DNA of 64,000 nt. Origin: Stenotrophomonas nitritireducens (GTDB taxonomy: Bacteria > Pseudomonadota > Gammaproteobacteria > Xanthomonadales > Xanthomonadaceae). Numbering within the stretch: position 1 is the stretch's first letter; each line of letters begins with the position of its first letter. Positions 1-8,320 of the stretch are shown here, in pieces. Under the pieces are notes generated by a model that ran no database searches, was not told where the DNA came from, and saw nothing but the letters and a program-made list of their open reading frames with translations. The position numbers and the translations under genes are program-made. Location of the stretch: positions 682,001 to 746,000 of the forward strand of contig NZ_CP016756.1 of the NCBI RefSeq assembly GCF_001700965.1, read 5' to 3'.

Positions 1-800
1 TTCCGGTGATCCGCAAACAGTGCGGCCAGACGATTGGTTGCGCGCCCCCTCCATACCGTTTCACCTGGGGTGGTGAGAGCAACACCCATGCGCTTGTCAA
101 CAACATCGAAATCGTTGTAACTCATCGCATGCGGATTCGACCACGCCATACCATCCCACGGCCCCTTGCTAAAACGGATCGGCGTATTGAAAAAGAAGCG
201 CGCATTACCTGACGCACCCAGGCCATGGCCGATCTCATGCATGATGACGTTCAGGAAGTTGGCACGATCTTCAATGTTGTGCGGTTTGTTGCCGGCCAAT
301 CCGTAGTACCAGCCGCTTGCTCCCAGTGCTTGACAGGACGGCGTATCGATCGCAGAGCTGAAGTTGGTCAGAATGTCGTTTCTGTCGGGATCGAGATCGC
401 GGCTGACCAAGGCATTTGCCAAAGCAACGGGATATTCGTAGTCGTCCGCCCCACCCTGTGAAACCTCACTGGCCTTGATCTTGGCAATGGCAGCGGCCTG
501 GCCAAGTACGATTTCGCCCTGTGTGCAGTTCAGCGGTGCAAACGACGCTTCCACCTTGATCTCGGCCGAGCTGCGCAACAACGCCCCCCACAGATCCATC
601 GCGAATTGATAGGAAATCATCCGCTGCTGTCCCAAGGTTCTACCGGGGTTCCCACCAATTGGCGTTACCGGCGTCGGGTCATTCAAGCCAACACCGGGGC
701 TATCGAGATTGACCAACGTTATTCTGGCCTGCGCCTGCGCTGGAGAGATAACAGCGCACAGTGCCGCTGCGGTACAGACCGCAAGTAGTTTCATTTTCAT
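1..800 (-). CDS. Secreted zinc-metallopeptidase-like protein (3' end outside window)
   Basis: The frame is open from an ATG at 800 to the window edge, about 266 codons, with the C-terminus missing. It begins with a signal peptide (MKMKLLAVCTAAALCAVI, then SPAQAQA). A gluzincin-like HEIGHGLG motif lies at residues 188-195, with His188, Glu189 and His192 as expected zinc and catalytic residues. Gly sits where metzincins have a third His (residue 198), so this is not a classical HExxHxxGxxH enzyme. The region just before it (GWYYGLAGN, then NFLNVIMHEIGHG) resembles secreted HE(I/L)GHGLG proteins of Lysobacter-type bacteria. The substrate is unknown. It follows the 815-1258 gene by 14 bp and is probably co-transcribed with it. 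Peptidase activity is inferred from the motif only. Confidence 0.75.
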   Translation of the reverse strand, partial: MKMKLLAVCTAAALCAVISPAQAQARITLVNLDSPGVGLNDPTPVTPIGGNPGRTLGQQRMISYQFAMDLWGALLRSSAEIKVEASFAPLNCTQGEIVLGQAAAIAKIKASEVSQGGADDYEYPVALANALVSRDLDPDRNDILTNFSSAIDTPSCQALGASGWYYGLAGNKPHNIEDRANFLNVIMHEIGHGLGASGNARFFFNTPIRFSKGPWDGMAWSNPHAMSYNDFDVVDKRMGVALTTPGETVWRGRATNRLAALFADHR

Positions 801-814
801 GGCTTCTTCTCCCT

Positions 815-1258
815 TCAGCGCGTGCTGTTGTCGTTGACACCATGCGAAGCGTTCATGCCGCCGCCTTTGAGCGGCACCGCATACATCGGCTCGATTTCCT
901 GACGCGACGTCAACACGACCCCCGCTCCGCTGCGGTCCGCTGCCGCTTGCCGTAGTGCCTGCTCAACCGTCTCCGGCATCCGCGCCAAGGCACGATTCAA
1001 GCCGTCCGATGCTGCGCGGTCCGCGGCGCTGCGACGCAGACCTGCCGCAGCTATCCTGCGCTGTACGTCCTGCGCATCACTCGTTCTCGCACGCGTACGC
1101 AGGACCTCGGCTGCAGACATCGGAACACCTATCAGCGCGGCATGGTCCGGCACGGGCTCCGTCGCGGACTGCGCAAACGCACCATTGCCGACCGCCCCAC
1201 CCAAGACGGCAGTCACGGCGCACAACCAGCAAAGAACCCATTTACGATCTCGTTGCAT
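815..1258 (-). CDS. Small exported protein of unknown function
   Basis: 147 residues. It starts with a basic, hydrophobic signal segment (MQRDRKWVLCWLCAVTAVLG) ending in an NGAFAQ-type cleavage site. The mature part is about 115 residues, rich in Ala and Arg, with no cysteine and no domain I recognise. A GGGG-containing Shine-Dalgarno lies about 9 bp before the ATG. It sits 14 bp upstream of the metallopeptidase-like gene on the same strand, so the pair probably forms an operon. A role as partner, pro-region or inhibitor of that enzyme is possible but is only suggested by the linkage. Confidence 0.6.
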   Translation of the reverse strand: MQRDRKWVLCWLCAVTAVLGGAVGNGAFAQSATEPVPDHAALIGVPMSAAEVLRTRARTSDAQDVQRRIAAAGLRRSAADRAASDGLNRALARMPETVEQALRQAAADRSGAGVVLTSRQEIEPMYAVPLKGGGMNASHGVNDNSTR

Positions 1259-1836
1259 TTCGTCACCCCTTCAATGGAACGCGGTAAGCATGGCCGCGAA
1301 CGGGAAACCGAAACCCCAACATCCGACAGCGGAAGCCTCCGCTGCGCTGCAGCCTCCTGCGTAAACCTGACCATTGACGGCCAATCAACCTGGTTGGGTG
1401 CTGCGGCTCCGCCTGCTGGACGACCTCGTCGATGCACGTGCTGCAGAAATGCAACGTGCCGCAGAAATCATAGGTTGGTATCACGCAAGGAAATTGACAT
1501 TTGTTCGGAGCCCGAAGCTCATGTTCGTTCTTATGCGAGGAACAGGCACGGCAGAACATGGCTACACCGTCGAGTGCGGCAGCCGGGATACAACGCTCAA
1601 CACTGCTTGTTGACTATCGAGCAACGGAACGCAGGCGCGGTTGGAACCCGTCGCTCAAGCCCGCACGCGCACCACGTTGATTCGTACAGAACAGGCAGCA
1701 CATCCACCTATCTGATCGCGACGCAATGCCGTGGGCGCAGCCAGATTGCGACAACCCGTGCTTACCGCTACCACTGAGGTATTTCCGATAAAGCCCTTGC
1801 CGAGCATGGCTCGGCACTACATGCGATTGCGGGCAC
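1259..1836. other. Intergenic region with one SMAG repeat
   Basis: About 580 bp without a convincing gene. A GTAG-type palindrome (TGCCGAGCATGGCTCGGCA followed by CTAC) lies at 1798-1822. The promoter of the 815-1258 gene should be in the first part. Short ORFs on both strands overlap each other and lack ribosome-binding sites. Confidence 0.5.
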
Positions 1837-1870
1837 AAAAAAAGCGCCGGTGTTGCCACCGGCGCTTTTT
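1837..1870 (-). terminator. Intrinsic terminator of the FKBP-like gene
   Basis: GCGCCGGTG (1844-1852) and CACCGGCGC (1857-1865) pair around a 4-nt loop. A run of A on the plus strand (1837-1843) gives the U tract on the minus transcript. It is 21 bp beyond the stop codon. Confidence 0.85.
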
Positions 1871-1890
1871 ATTGCATCACTGGCGCGCTG

Positions 1891-2592
1891 TTACTTGACG
1901 CTGACCAGCTTGATTTCGAACTGCACAGCCACGTTCGGCGGGAACGGGGTGCGCGGGTCGGCACCGTAGGCCTTTTCCGGCGGCAGGGTGACTTCCCACT
2001 TGGCGCCGGCCGGCATCTGCAGCAGGGTTTCGCGCATGGCTGCCATCTCGACTTCGCTCAGCTTGATCGACGGGATCGACTGGGCCGGGCGAGCTTCGGT
2101 CGGGCGCTGGCCGTACGGGAACGGACCGGCCACTTCCAGCGCAACGGTGCTGGCCTGGGTCGGCTTGGCGCCGTTGCCGGCTTCGATCACGCGGTACTGC
2201 ACGCCGCTGGCCAGGGTCTGCACGCCGGCCTTGGCCTTGTTGGCGGCAATGAACTGGTCACTGCGGGTCTTGTTTTCGGCAGCCGCCTTTTCGTACTCGG
2301 CCTTGGCAGCCTGGGCACGGCTCTGCTCGCGACGCTGGAACGCTTCAACGGCAGGCTTGAGCTGGTCGGCGGTGATGGCCGGCTGCTTCTTGGCATAGGC
2401 GTCCTGCAGGCCCTTGACCACCGAAGCGATGTCCAGCTGTTCGCCACGGCCGGTGAGCTCGGCCAGGTTGTTGCCGTAGTCATAGCCGAAGTAATAGCTC
2501 AGCTTGCCCTTCTCGGACGCGATGTCCTGGGCGAAAGCAGTGCCGGTGACGGCCAGGGCGGCCACGGCGACCGCGATAGAACGCAACTTCAT
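1891..2592 (-). CDS. FKBP-type peptidyl-prolyl isomerase-like periplasmic protein
   Basis: 233 residues from the ATG at 2592; GGAG lies 9 bp upstream, and a TTG one codon earlier is the alternative start. A signal peptide (MKLRSIAVAVAALAVTGTAFA) precedes an FkpA/Mip-like N-terminal helical dimerisation domain (about residues 25-125), then an FKBP-type C-terminal domain. The C-terminal end (AYGADPRTPFPPNVAVQFEI) is typical. The first half of the FKBP fold lacks the usual FDSS-type aromatic and acidic active-site residues. Chaperone activity is therefore better supported than isomerase activity. It stands alone, divergent from the enoyl-CoA hydratase gene. Confidence 0.85.
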   Translation of the reverse strand: MKLRSIAVAVAALAVTGTAFAQDIASEKGKLSYYFGYDYGNNLAELTGRGEQLDIASVVKGLQDAYAKKQPAITADQLKPAVEAFQRREQSRAQAAKAEYEKAAAENKTRSDQFIAANKAKAGVQTLASGVQYRVIEAGNGAKPTQASTVALEVAGPFPYGQRPTEARPAQSIPSIKLSEVEMAAMRETLLQMPAGAKWEVTLPPEKAYGADPRTPFPPNVAVQFEIKLVSVK

Positions 2593-2760
2593 CAAACAGT
2601 TCTCCAGGAAAGGTGTCTCAGGGCAAACATGCCGCTAGAGGCGACGGGTTAGGATAGCCGTCACAAAGGCTGTCCGCCACTGACGACGCGTTCTATGACC
2701 GCCGTCGGTTAAAAGAGTTCAATTCCTCACTTTTTTTTAACGTTTTGAGGTTCTGCCCGT

Positions 2761-3543
2761 ATGTCCGATGCACCGGTTTCAACCAGCACCCACGCAGGCA
2801 TCCGCACCATTACCGTGCAGCGCCCGGAAAAGCTCAATGCGCTCAACCGCCAGACCCTGGAAGCCCTGGATGCCGCCTTCGCCGAGGCGGCACTGGCTGC
2901 AGACGTAAGAGTGGTAGTCCTGACTGGCGCCGGCAGCAAGGCCTTCGTGGCCGGGGCGGACATTGCCGAAATGAATACCCTGACCCCAGTTCAGGGCCGC
3001 GACTTCTCACTGGTCGGGCAGCGCCTGATGCGCCGTATCGAGCGCCTGAACAAGCCGGTGATCGCCATGATCAATGGTTTTGCGCTGGGCGGCGGCATGG
3101 AGCTGGCCATGGCCTGCCACCTGCGCATCGCCGCCGACAGCGCCAAGCTGGGCCAGCCGGAGATCAACCTGGGCCTCGTGCCGGGCTTTGGCGGCACCCA
3201 GCGCCTGCTGCGCCTGGGCGGCCGTGCCGCCGCGCTGGAGTTGTGCCTGCTGGGCGCGCCGATCAGCGCCGAGCGTGCGCTGCAGCTGGGCCTGGTCAAC
3301 CGCGTGGTCGCCGCCGCCGAACTGGAAACCCAGACCACCCAGCTGGCCGAGCAGCTGGCCAACGCCGCGCCGCTGGCCCTGCGCGGCATTCTGGATGCGA
3401 TCAATGTGGGCGGTGAATGCGGCATCGAAGAAGGGCTGGAATACGAAAGCGCGCAGTTCGGCCTGGTGTTCTCCACCCAGGACATGCGTGAAGGCACCAG
3501 CGCCTTCCTGGAACGCCGCAAGCCGGAATTCAAGAACCACTGA
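2761..3543 (+). CDS. Enoyl-CoA hydratase / isomerase family protein
   Basis: 260 residues, full length for the crotonase family. The AGADI segment (oxyanion hole), the GQPEINLGLVPGFGGTQRL stretch with the first catalytic Glu, and the second Glu (ALEL) are all present. This supports true hydratase activity: hydration of trans-2-enoyl-CoA to L-3-hydroxyacyl-CoA in beta-oxidation. GAGG lies about 11 bp before the ATG. The next gene starts 7 bp after the stop, so it heads a small operon with the 119-residue protein and endonuclease III. That linkage says little about a specific substrate. Confidence 0.92.
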   Translation: MSDAPVSTSTHAGIRTITVQRPEKLNALNRQTLEALDAAFAEAALAADVRVVVLTGAGSKAFVAGADIAEMNTLTPVQGRDFSLVGQRLMRRIERLNKPVIAMINGFALGGGMELAMACHLRIAADSAKLGQPEINLGLVPGFGGTQRLLRLGGRAAALELCLLGAPISAERALQLGLVNRVVAAAELETQTTQLAEQLANAAPLALRGILDAINVGGECGIEEGLEYESAQFGLVFSTQDMREGTSAFLERRKPEFKNH

Positions 3544-3550
3544 GTTGTCC

Positions 3551-3910
3551 ATGGTTACCGCAAGCACCCCACCCCGCCAGTTGCTGCAGTTCGTGCTGGA
3601 CGATGATCTGGATGCGGCGCTGCGCGCCGGGCTGATGGACTACCTGCCGCAGCCCGGCGATGCGTTGCTGGATCCAGCCTGCCCGCAGCTGCCTCAGCAG
3701 CTGCAGCAGGCCCAGCAACAACTTCGCACCGCCTGGGCCGCACGCGAGCGCTACCGCGCACGTGCCGCCCGCCTGGAACGGCGCGCGGCCGAGCGTCAGG
3801 CCCGTCGCGCACCGCCACCTACCGCCGACAGCAAACCTGCCCTGCCCTCGGCTGCGGCAGCCATTCTGGCGCGGGCCAAGGCCCGTGCGGCAGGGAATCC
3901 CAGCGCATGA
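3551..3910 (+). CDS. Small Ala/Arg-rich protein of unknown function
   Basis: 119 residues (MVTASTPPRQLLQFVLDD at the N-terminus). A central helical segment rich in Gln, Ala and Arg (about residues 50-85) looks like a coiled coil, and the C-terminus is a low-complexity Ala/Lys tail. It starts 7 bp after the enoyl-CoA hydratase stop, and its TGA overlaps the nth ATG by 4 bp (ATGA), which marks translational coupling. I recognise no domain. A longer ORF in this frame starting at 3074 only reads through the hydratase gene in another frame. Confidence 0.7.
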   Translation: MVTASTPPRQLLQFVLDDDLDAALRAGLMDYLPQPGDALLDPACPQLPQQLQQAQQQLRTAWAARERYRARAARLERRAAERQARRAPPPTADSKPALPSAAAAILARAKARAAGNPSA

Positions 3911-4704
3911 AAGCAACTCCCGGGAAAAAGGCGGCGGCCAAGACGGCTGTCGGCAAAAAAGTGATCACCAAAAAAACCGGCGCCAAGCCGATTGTCAGCA
4001 AGCAGGCTGCCACGCCCAAACCTGCGGCACCCAAGGCGCCGGCAAGCCGCAGCAGCAAGCGCATGAACGCTGCACAGGTGCTGGAGATGTTCACCCGCCT
4101 GCGCGAGCTCAACCCGCACCCGACCACCGAGCTGGAGTACAGCACGCCGTTCGAGCTGCTGGTCGCGGTGACCTTGTCGGCACAGGCTACTGACGTGGGT
4201 GTCAACAAGGCCACCCGCAAGCTGTTCCCGGTGGCCAATACCGCCCAGGCCATTCTTGCGCTGGGCGAGGAAGGATTGAAGCCGTACATCGCCACCATCG
4301 GCCTGTTCAATGCCAAGGCCAAGAACGTGATTGCCGCCTGCGCGATCCTGGTCGACAAGTACGGCGGCGAGGTGCCGGCCGAGCGCGCCGCGCTGGAAGC
4401 CCTGCCCGGGGTGGGCCGCAAGACGGCCAACGTGGTGCTCAACACCGCCTTCGGCCAGCCGACCATGGCGGTGGACACGCATATCTTCCGCGTTGCCAAC
4501 CGCACCGGGCTGGCACCCGGCAAGGACGTACGCGCGGTCGAGGATGGCTTGATGAAGGTCATCCCGGCTGAGTTCCTGCAGGATGCGCATCACTGGCTGA
4601 TCCTGCACGGGCGCTATGTCTGCAAGGCGCGCAAACCGGATTGCCCGCAATGCGTGATCCGTGACCTGTGCCAGTTCAAGGACAAGACAGCCGACGCCGC
4701 GTGA
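3907..4704 (+). CDS. nth: Endonuclease III with Lys/Ala-rich N-terminal extension
   Basis: 265 residues. From Met53 it aligns with the roughly 211-residue E. coli enzyme. The helix-hairpin-helix segment LPGVGRKTANVV carries the catalytic Lys (K172). The VDTHIFRVANR segment has the catalytic Asp (D190). Four cysteines (239, 246, 249, 255) in C-x6-C-x2-C-x5-C spacing hold the [4Fe-4S] cluster. The enzyme is a DNA glycosylase/AP lyase for oxidised pyrimidines. The first 52 residues are a Lys/Ala/Pro tail that the normal enzyme lacks; an internal ATG at 4063 would give the canonical length. The ATGA overlap with the upstream gene favours the long form. Confidence 0.95.
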   Translation: MKATPGKKAAAKTAVGKKVITKKTGAKPIVSKQAATPKPAAPKAPASRSSKRMNAAQVLEMFTRLRELNPHPTTELEYSTPFELLVAVTLSAQATDVGVNKATRKLFPVANTAQAILALGEEGLKPYIATIGLFNAKAKNVIAACAILVDKYGGEVPAERAALEALPGVGRKTANVVLNTAFGQPTMAVDTHIFRVANRTGLAPGKDVRAVEDGLMKVIPAEFLQDAHHWLILHGRYVCKARKPDCPQCVIRDLCQFKDKTADAA

Positions 4705-4789
4705 ACGCCCGCGGCTGCCATCTGGACGACACGTTCCGGTAACAGCCCCAAGGCTCAATACGCAGGTGCTTGCACTGACGGGCGCAAGC

Positions 4790-4825
4790 CAGTCGCCGGG
4801 CTGTCACATTTACGCAATCTTTACG
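4790..4825 (+). promoter_or_regulatory. Candidate Pho box of the phosphate porin
   Basis: CTGTCAC at 4801 matches the PhoB half-site CTGTCAT in 6 of 7 positions. At 11-bp steps it is flanked by CAGTCGC (4790), ACGCAAT (4812) and ACGCCCT (4823), with 4-bp AT-rich spacers. The outer half-sites are weak. The downstream gene is a phosphate-selective porin, which supports the reading. Confidence 0.5.
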
Positions 4826-4873
4826 CCCTAGCCTTCGCAGCAACCTCCAACCGCCTGCAAGGCTACCCACCCA

Positions 4874-6085
4874 ATGAAACTGCATCGCCAACTCCTCACT
4901 GCGGCCGTGGCTGCTGCACTGTTCGCGCCGGCTGCACACGCTGAAGTCGCCATCGACGTTATTGGCGGTTCCGAAATCACCTTCGAAGGCCTGGTGCAGG
5001 CTGACGGCAACTGGTTCAGCAATGACAAGGCCGACTTGAACGGCAACACCGGCAAGAACGGCAAGGACAGCGAGTTCGAACTGCGTCGCGCCGAGCTGGT
5101 GCTCAAGGGCAAGGGCCCGGGCAACATCGAGTGGGTGGTGGGCTACGACGCCAAGGCAGACAAGTTCCTGGACACCAACGTCAAGTACAAGCTGGGCGGC
5201 AACAGCAACCACTTCCTGCAGGCCGGCCAGTTCAAGCAGCCCAACAGCCTGGAAGAACTGTCCAGCACCAAGAACAACGACTTCATCTCCAAGGCCACCG
5301 TCACCAACACCTACGCCGTTGCCCGCCGCCTCGGCGTCGGTTATGGCGTTGGCGACAGCAACTGGTCGGTCACCGCTTCGGCCTTCGGCCGCGAGTTGAC
5401 CCGTGATCTGGCCCACGGCAGCGGCTACGGCGTGCGCGGCACCTTTGCCCCGATCAACGAGAAGGGCAACATCCTGCACCTGGGCCTGAGCTACGTCGAT
5501 TACGACACCGATGCCGACCTGCTGCGCCTGCGCGCGCGTCCGAATGCCGACCTTGCCACCGTGCGCCTGGTCGACAGCGGCGACCTGAAGGACACCGACC
5601 GCCTGAGCACCATCGGCGCCGAAGCCATGTACGTGCGCGGCCCGTTCAAGGCCCAGGGCGAATACTACAGCTCCAAGGCCAAGCGCTACGACCACGACAA
5701 CTACAGCACCGACGGCTATTACATCAGCGGCGTGTGGAACGTCACTGGCGAGACCTGGGGCTACAAGGGCGGCACCCCGAGTCTTGGCCTGCCGGACGAG
5801 CCGGGCCGCGGCATGTGGCAGCTGGGCGCACGCTTCGATCACATCGACCTCAACGACGGCGGCCTGAAGGCACCGGCGGTGGTCGGCGGCACCCCGCTGG
5901 TGGACGGCGTGCTCGGCGGCAAGATGGACATCTGGACCGTCGGTGCCAACTGGTACTGGCGCTCCAACTTCAAGGCCTCGCTGAACTACGTGATGGTCGA
6001 CAGCAACAAGTACGCCTCGGCCAGCAAGAAGTTCGTCAGCGACAAGCCGGACATCCTGGAAGCACGCCTGCAGTTCTTCTGGTAA
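4874..6085 (+). CDS. oprP: Phosphate-selective porin (OprO/OprP type)
   Basis: 403 residues with a signal peptide (MKLHRQLLTAAVAAALFAPA, then AHA). The mature protein is a beta-barrel outer membrane channel of the OprP/OprO family. It ends in an aromatic residue (LQFFW), the usual outer membrane insertion signal. It has the family's characteristic early GLVQADGNWF and FELRRAEL segments. OprP-like trimers favour phosphate or polyphosphate through Lys/Arg-lined channels. It heads the phosphate block and has a Pho-box-like site about 70 bp upstream and its own terminator downstream. The OprP versus OprO distinction cannot be made here. Confidence 0.9.
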   Translation: MKLHRQLLTAAVAAALFAPAAHAEVAIDVIGGSEITFEGLVQADGNWFSNDKADLNGNTGKNGKDSEFELRRAELVLKGKGPGNIEWVVGYDAKADKFLDTNVKYKLGGNSNHFLQAGQFKQPNSLEELSSTKNNDFISKATVTNTYAVARRLGVGYGVGDSNWSVTASAFGRELTRDLAHGSGYGVRGTFAPINEKGNILHLGLSYVDYDTDADLLRLRARPNADLATVRLVDSGDLKDTDRLSTIGAEAMYVRGPFKAQGEYYSSKAKRYDHDNYSTDGYYISGVWNVTGETWGYKGGTPSLGLPDEPGRGMWQLGARFDHIDLNDGGLKAPAVVGGTPLVDGVLGGKMDIWTVGANWYWRSNFKASLNYVMVDSNKYASASKKFVSDKPDILEARLQFFW

Positions 6086-6108
6086 GAAATCGCTGCCTGC
6101 ACTACCTC

Positions 6109-6136
6109 GAACGCCCCGCAAGGGGCGTTCTTTTTT
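6109..6136 (+). terminator. Intrinsic terminator of the porin gene
   Basis: GAACGCCCC and GGGGCGTTC pair around a GCAA loop (6109-6130), followed by six T. It lies 24 bp after the stop. Confidence 0.9.
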
Positions 6137-6152
6137 CCGCTGGACCGGCATC

Positions 6153-6332
6153 GTTGTGGGAGCGGCGTAAGCCGCGAAGCTGATGGTCTGGATGCGTACG
6201 CTGACCCTGCGATCTGAATATCTGTCAGCTTCGCGGCTTACGCCGCTCCCACATGCCGACAGCTGCGACGATGCGGTTGTCCCCGGCGATCTGAAGCTGT
6301 GTAAGCTTCGCGGCTCATGCCGCTCCCACAAC
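6153..6332. repeat. REP-like palindromes (GGGAGCGGCGTAAGCCGC family)
   Basis: One copy at 6155-6182 reads forward (TGTGGGAGCGGCGTAAGCCG...). A second at 6228-6254 and a third at 6305-6330 read in reverse (...CGGCTTACGCCGCTCCCACA). The first two form a long inverted repeat. The same family recurs near 15935, 23968, 31183, 31264, 35151-35560 and 47068. Confidence 0.85.
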
Positions 6333-6364
6333 AAACCACAGGGGCGCATCAACCGGACGGATCC

Positions 6365-7144
6365 ATGCGCACCTGCCTGCTTGTACTGCTGCTCTCCCTG
6401 CCCTTGACCGCCTTCGCCCAGGACTGTGGCGACGACAGCGCTGCGCGCATCACCCAGGCCTATGGGCAACGCGATATCAATGCCCTGCCCGATCGCCCCG
6501 GCTGGGCCATCGACGCCTCACGCGGTGCATGCCGGGTGTGGCCGGCCGATACGTCGCTGACCCTGCTCGCGGTGCCGGTGCTTGGCCCGGAAGAATTCAA
6601 CGGCGAGGTGCAACAGGGCGACCTGGATGTACTGGTCGTCGACAGCACCACGCTGCGCCCGCGCGCGGGGCTGCGGCTCGCTGACGTGATGAGCAGCGAT
6701 GCCATCCATGTGGACAGTGTCAGCCTGGATACCGCGCGCTATCGCCTGGCACCCGACGTGCGCGCCTTCGGCATCCGCAGCGCGCGCAGCAATTCCTCGC
6801 AGCCCAATCCTTTCAGCGACACCCGCCTGCAGCTTCTGGTGTTCGACGGCACTACCCTGAAGACCATTACCGGGCAGATCGTCGTCTCCAGCAGCGGCGG
6901 CGAATGGGACACCCGTTGCGCCGGTGAGTTTCATGAAACAAAGCGCACGCTGGAAGTTGGCCCGCTGCCGGCACAAGGCTGGGCAACGCTGACAGTACGT
7001 GAGCGCAGCGCCACCACCGCAAGCCGCGAGGACGCCAACGGCAACTGTATTGAAGAGCGCGAGGACCTGCCCGTGCGCAGTTTCACCCTTCGCCCGGTGC
7101 AACGCAGCTACCCGCTGCCGAGCACGATGGAGGCAAACTTCTGA
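6365..7144 (+). CDS. Exported protein of unknown function
   Basis: 259 residues from the ATG at 6365. That start gives a clean signal peptide (MRTCLLVLLLSLPLTAFAQ); the upstream in-frame ATG lies inside a REP-like repeat and is unlikely. The mature protein has four cysteines (early DCGDD and ACRVW, later TRCAGE and NGNCIEE), suited to two disulphides. No known domain is apparent. It lies between the porin and the first pstS, in the same direction, with Pho-box-like sites only after it. A link to phosphate uptake is by position only. Confidence 0.75.
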   Translation: MRTCLLVLLLSLPLTAFAQDCGDDSAARITQAYGQRDINALPDRPGWAIDASRGACRVWPADTSLTLLAVPVLGPEEFNGEVQQGDLDVLVVDSTTLRPRAGLRLADVMSSDAIHVDSVSLDTARYRLAPDVRAFGIRSARSNSSQPNPFSDTRLQLLVFDGTTLKTITGQIVVSSSGGEWDTRCAGEFHETKRTLEVGPLPAQGWATLTVRERSATTASREDANGNCIEEREDLPVRSFTLRPVQRSYPLPSTMEANF

Positions 7145-7156
7145 CGGCTGACGGCG

Positions 7157-7207
7157 CTGTCATTTGAACGTCATATGACAGTCGCTGCGCTGTCATCAAA
7201 TGGTTAT
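7157..7207 (+). promoter_or_regulatory. Array of Pho-box half-sites before the first pstS
   Basis: Half-sites follow one another at exact 11-bp steps: CTGTCAT (7157), ACGTCAT (7168), CAGTCGC (7179), CTGTCAT (7190), TGGTTAT (7201). Two are perfect matches to the PhoB half-site and one matches 5 of 7. The array ends 54 bp before the pstS start. Confidence 0.8.
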
Positions 7208-7261
7208 GGAATAGGCCCCGGGCGGAACTCACCGCACATTCACACCTCCCAGGAGCCACTT

Positions 7262-8281
7262 GTGATCCACGCCATCAAATCGCGCGCAGCCATCGCCATC
7301 CTCGCTGCGTCGTCCGTGTTCGCCGCCAATGCTGCCGATGTCACTGGCGCCGGCGCGTCCTTCATCTACCCGGTCATGTCCAAGTGGTCGGCCGATTACA
7401 ACACCGCCACCAGCAAGCGCGTGAACTACCAGTCGATCGGCTCCGGCGGCGGCATCGCGCAGATCAAGGCCAACACCGTGGACTTCGGTTCGTCCGATGC
7501 CCCGCTGAAGCCGGAGGAACTGGCTGCCGCAGGCCTGGTGCAGTTCCCGTCGGTGATCGGCGGCGTGGTGCCGGTGCTCAACGTGGCCGGCGTCGAGCCG
7601 GGTGCGATGAAGCTCGACGGCCCCACCCTGGCCAACATTTTCCTGGGCAAGATCAGCAAGTGGAATGACCCGGCCATCGTCGCGCTGAACACCGGCCTGA
7701 CCCTGCCGGACACCAAGATCACCGTCGTGCACCGCTCCGATGGTTCGGGCACCACCTTCAACTTCGTCAACTACCTGTCCAAGGTCAACGCGGACTGGAA
7801 GAACAGCGTCGGTGAAGGCACCAGCGTGCAGTGGCCGGCCGGCATCGGCGGCAAGGGCAACGAAGGCGTGGCCGCTTACGTCAAGCAGATCAAGGGCGCC
7901 ATCGGTTATGTCGAGTTCTCCTACGCACTGCAGAACCGCCTGACCTTTTCGCGCATGAAGAACGCCGCCGGCAACTTCGTGCAGCCGCGCGACGAGACCT
8001 TCTCGGCCGCTGCCGCCAGCGCTGATTGGGCCAATGCCCGTGACTTCTACCTGGTGATGACCAATGCCCCGGGCGAACAGTCCTGGCCGATCACTGCCAC
8101 CAACTTCATCCTGATGCGCAAGCAGCCCAAGAGCGCCGAAGGTGCCAAGGCGACGGTCGAGTACTTCCGCTGGATCTACGCCAACGGCGACGCCCAGGCT
8201 CGCCAGCTGGACTACGTGCCGCTGCCGGATCCGTTGGTGCGCCAGATTGAAACCTACTGGCAGCAGAACCTGAATTATTGA
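7262..8281 (+). CDS. pstS: Phosphate ABC transporter substrate-binding protein PstS (first copy)
   Basis: 339 residues from a GTG at 7262. AGGAG lies 6 bp upstream, and this start gives a normal signal peptide (AAIAILAASSVFAANA). The PstS core is clear: GAGASFIYPVMSKWSADY, the phosphate-loop segment YQSIGSGGGIAQI, the GSSDAPL segment and HRSDGSGTTFNF. It is a soluble periplasmic phosphate-binding protein that delivers substrate to PstC/PstA. It has its own terminator and a strong Pho-box array. It is closely related to the next gene, which encodes a lipoprotein version, so the two may differ in location (free versus membrane-tethered). Confidence 0.95.
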   Translation: MIHAIKSRAAIAILAASSVFAANAADVTGAGASFIYPVMSKWSADYNTATSKRVNYQSIGSGGGIAQIKANTVDFGSSDAPLKPEELAAAGLVQFPSVIGGVVPVLNVAGVEPGAMKLDGPTLANIFLGKISKWNDPAIVALNTGLTLPDTKITVVHRSDGSGTTFNFVNYLSKVNADWKNSVGEGTSVQWPAGIGGKGNEGVAAYVKQIKGAIGYVEFSYALQNRLTFSRMKNAAGNFVQPRDETFSAAAASADWANARDFYLVMTNAPGEQSWPITATNFILMRKQPKSAEGAKATVEYFRWIYANGDAQARQLDYVPLPDPLVRQIETYWQQNLNY

Positions 8282-8320
8282 GTAAAGAGCCGGCGGGTCC
8301 CTCTCTCCCTCGTCGTCTCA

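Noticed and set aside
1263..1559. Cys-rich 98-codon minus-strand ORF
   Set aside because: It has CxxC-like spacing but no ribosome-binding site, overlaps open frames on the other strand and ends in Arg/Gly-rich sequence; no family recognised.
4676..6469. 597-codon minus-strand ORF opposite the porin
   Set aside because: It is the antisense frame of a GC-rich gene with third-position bias; the plus-strand porin has signal peptide, terminator and family motifs.
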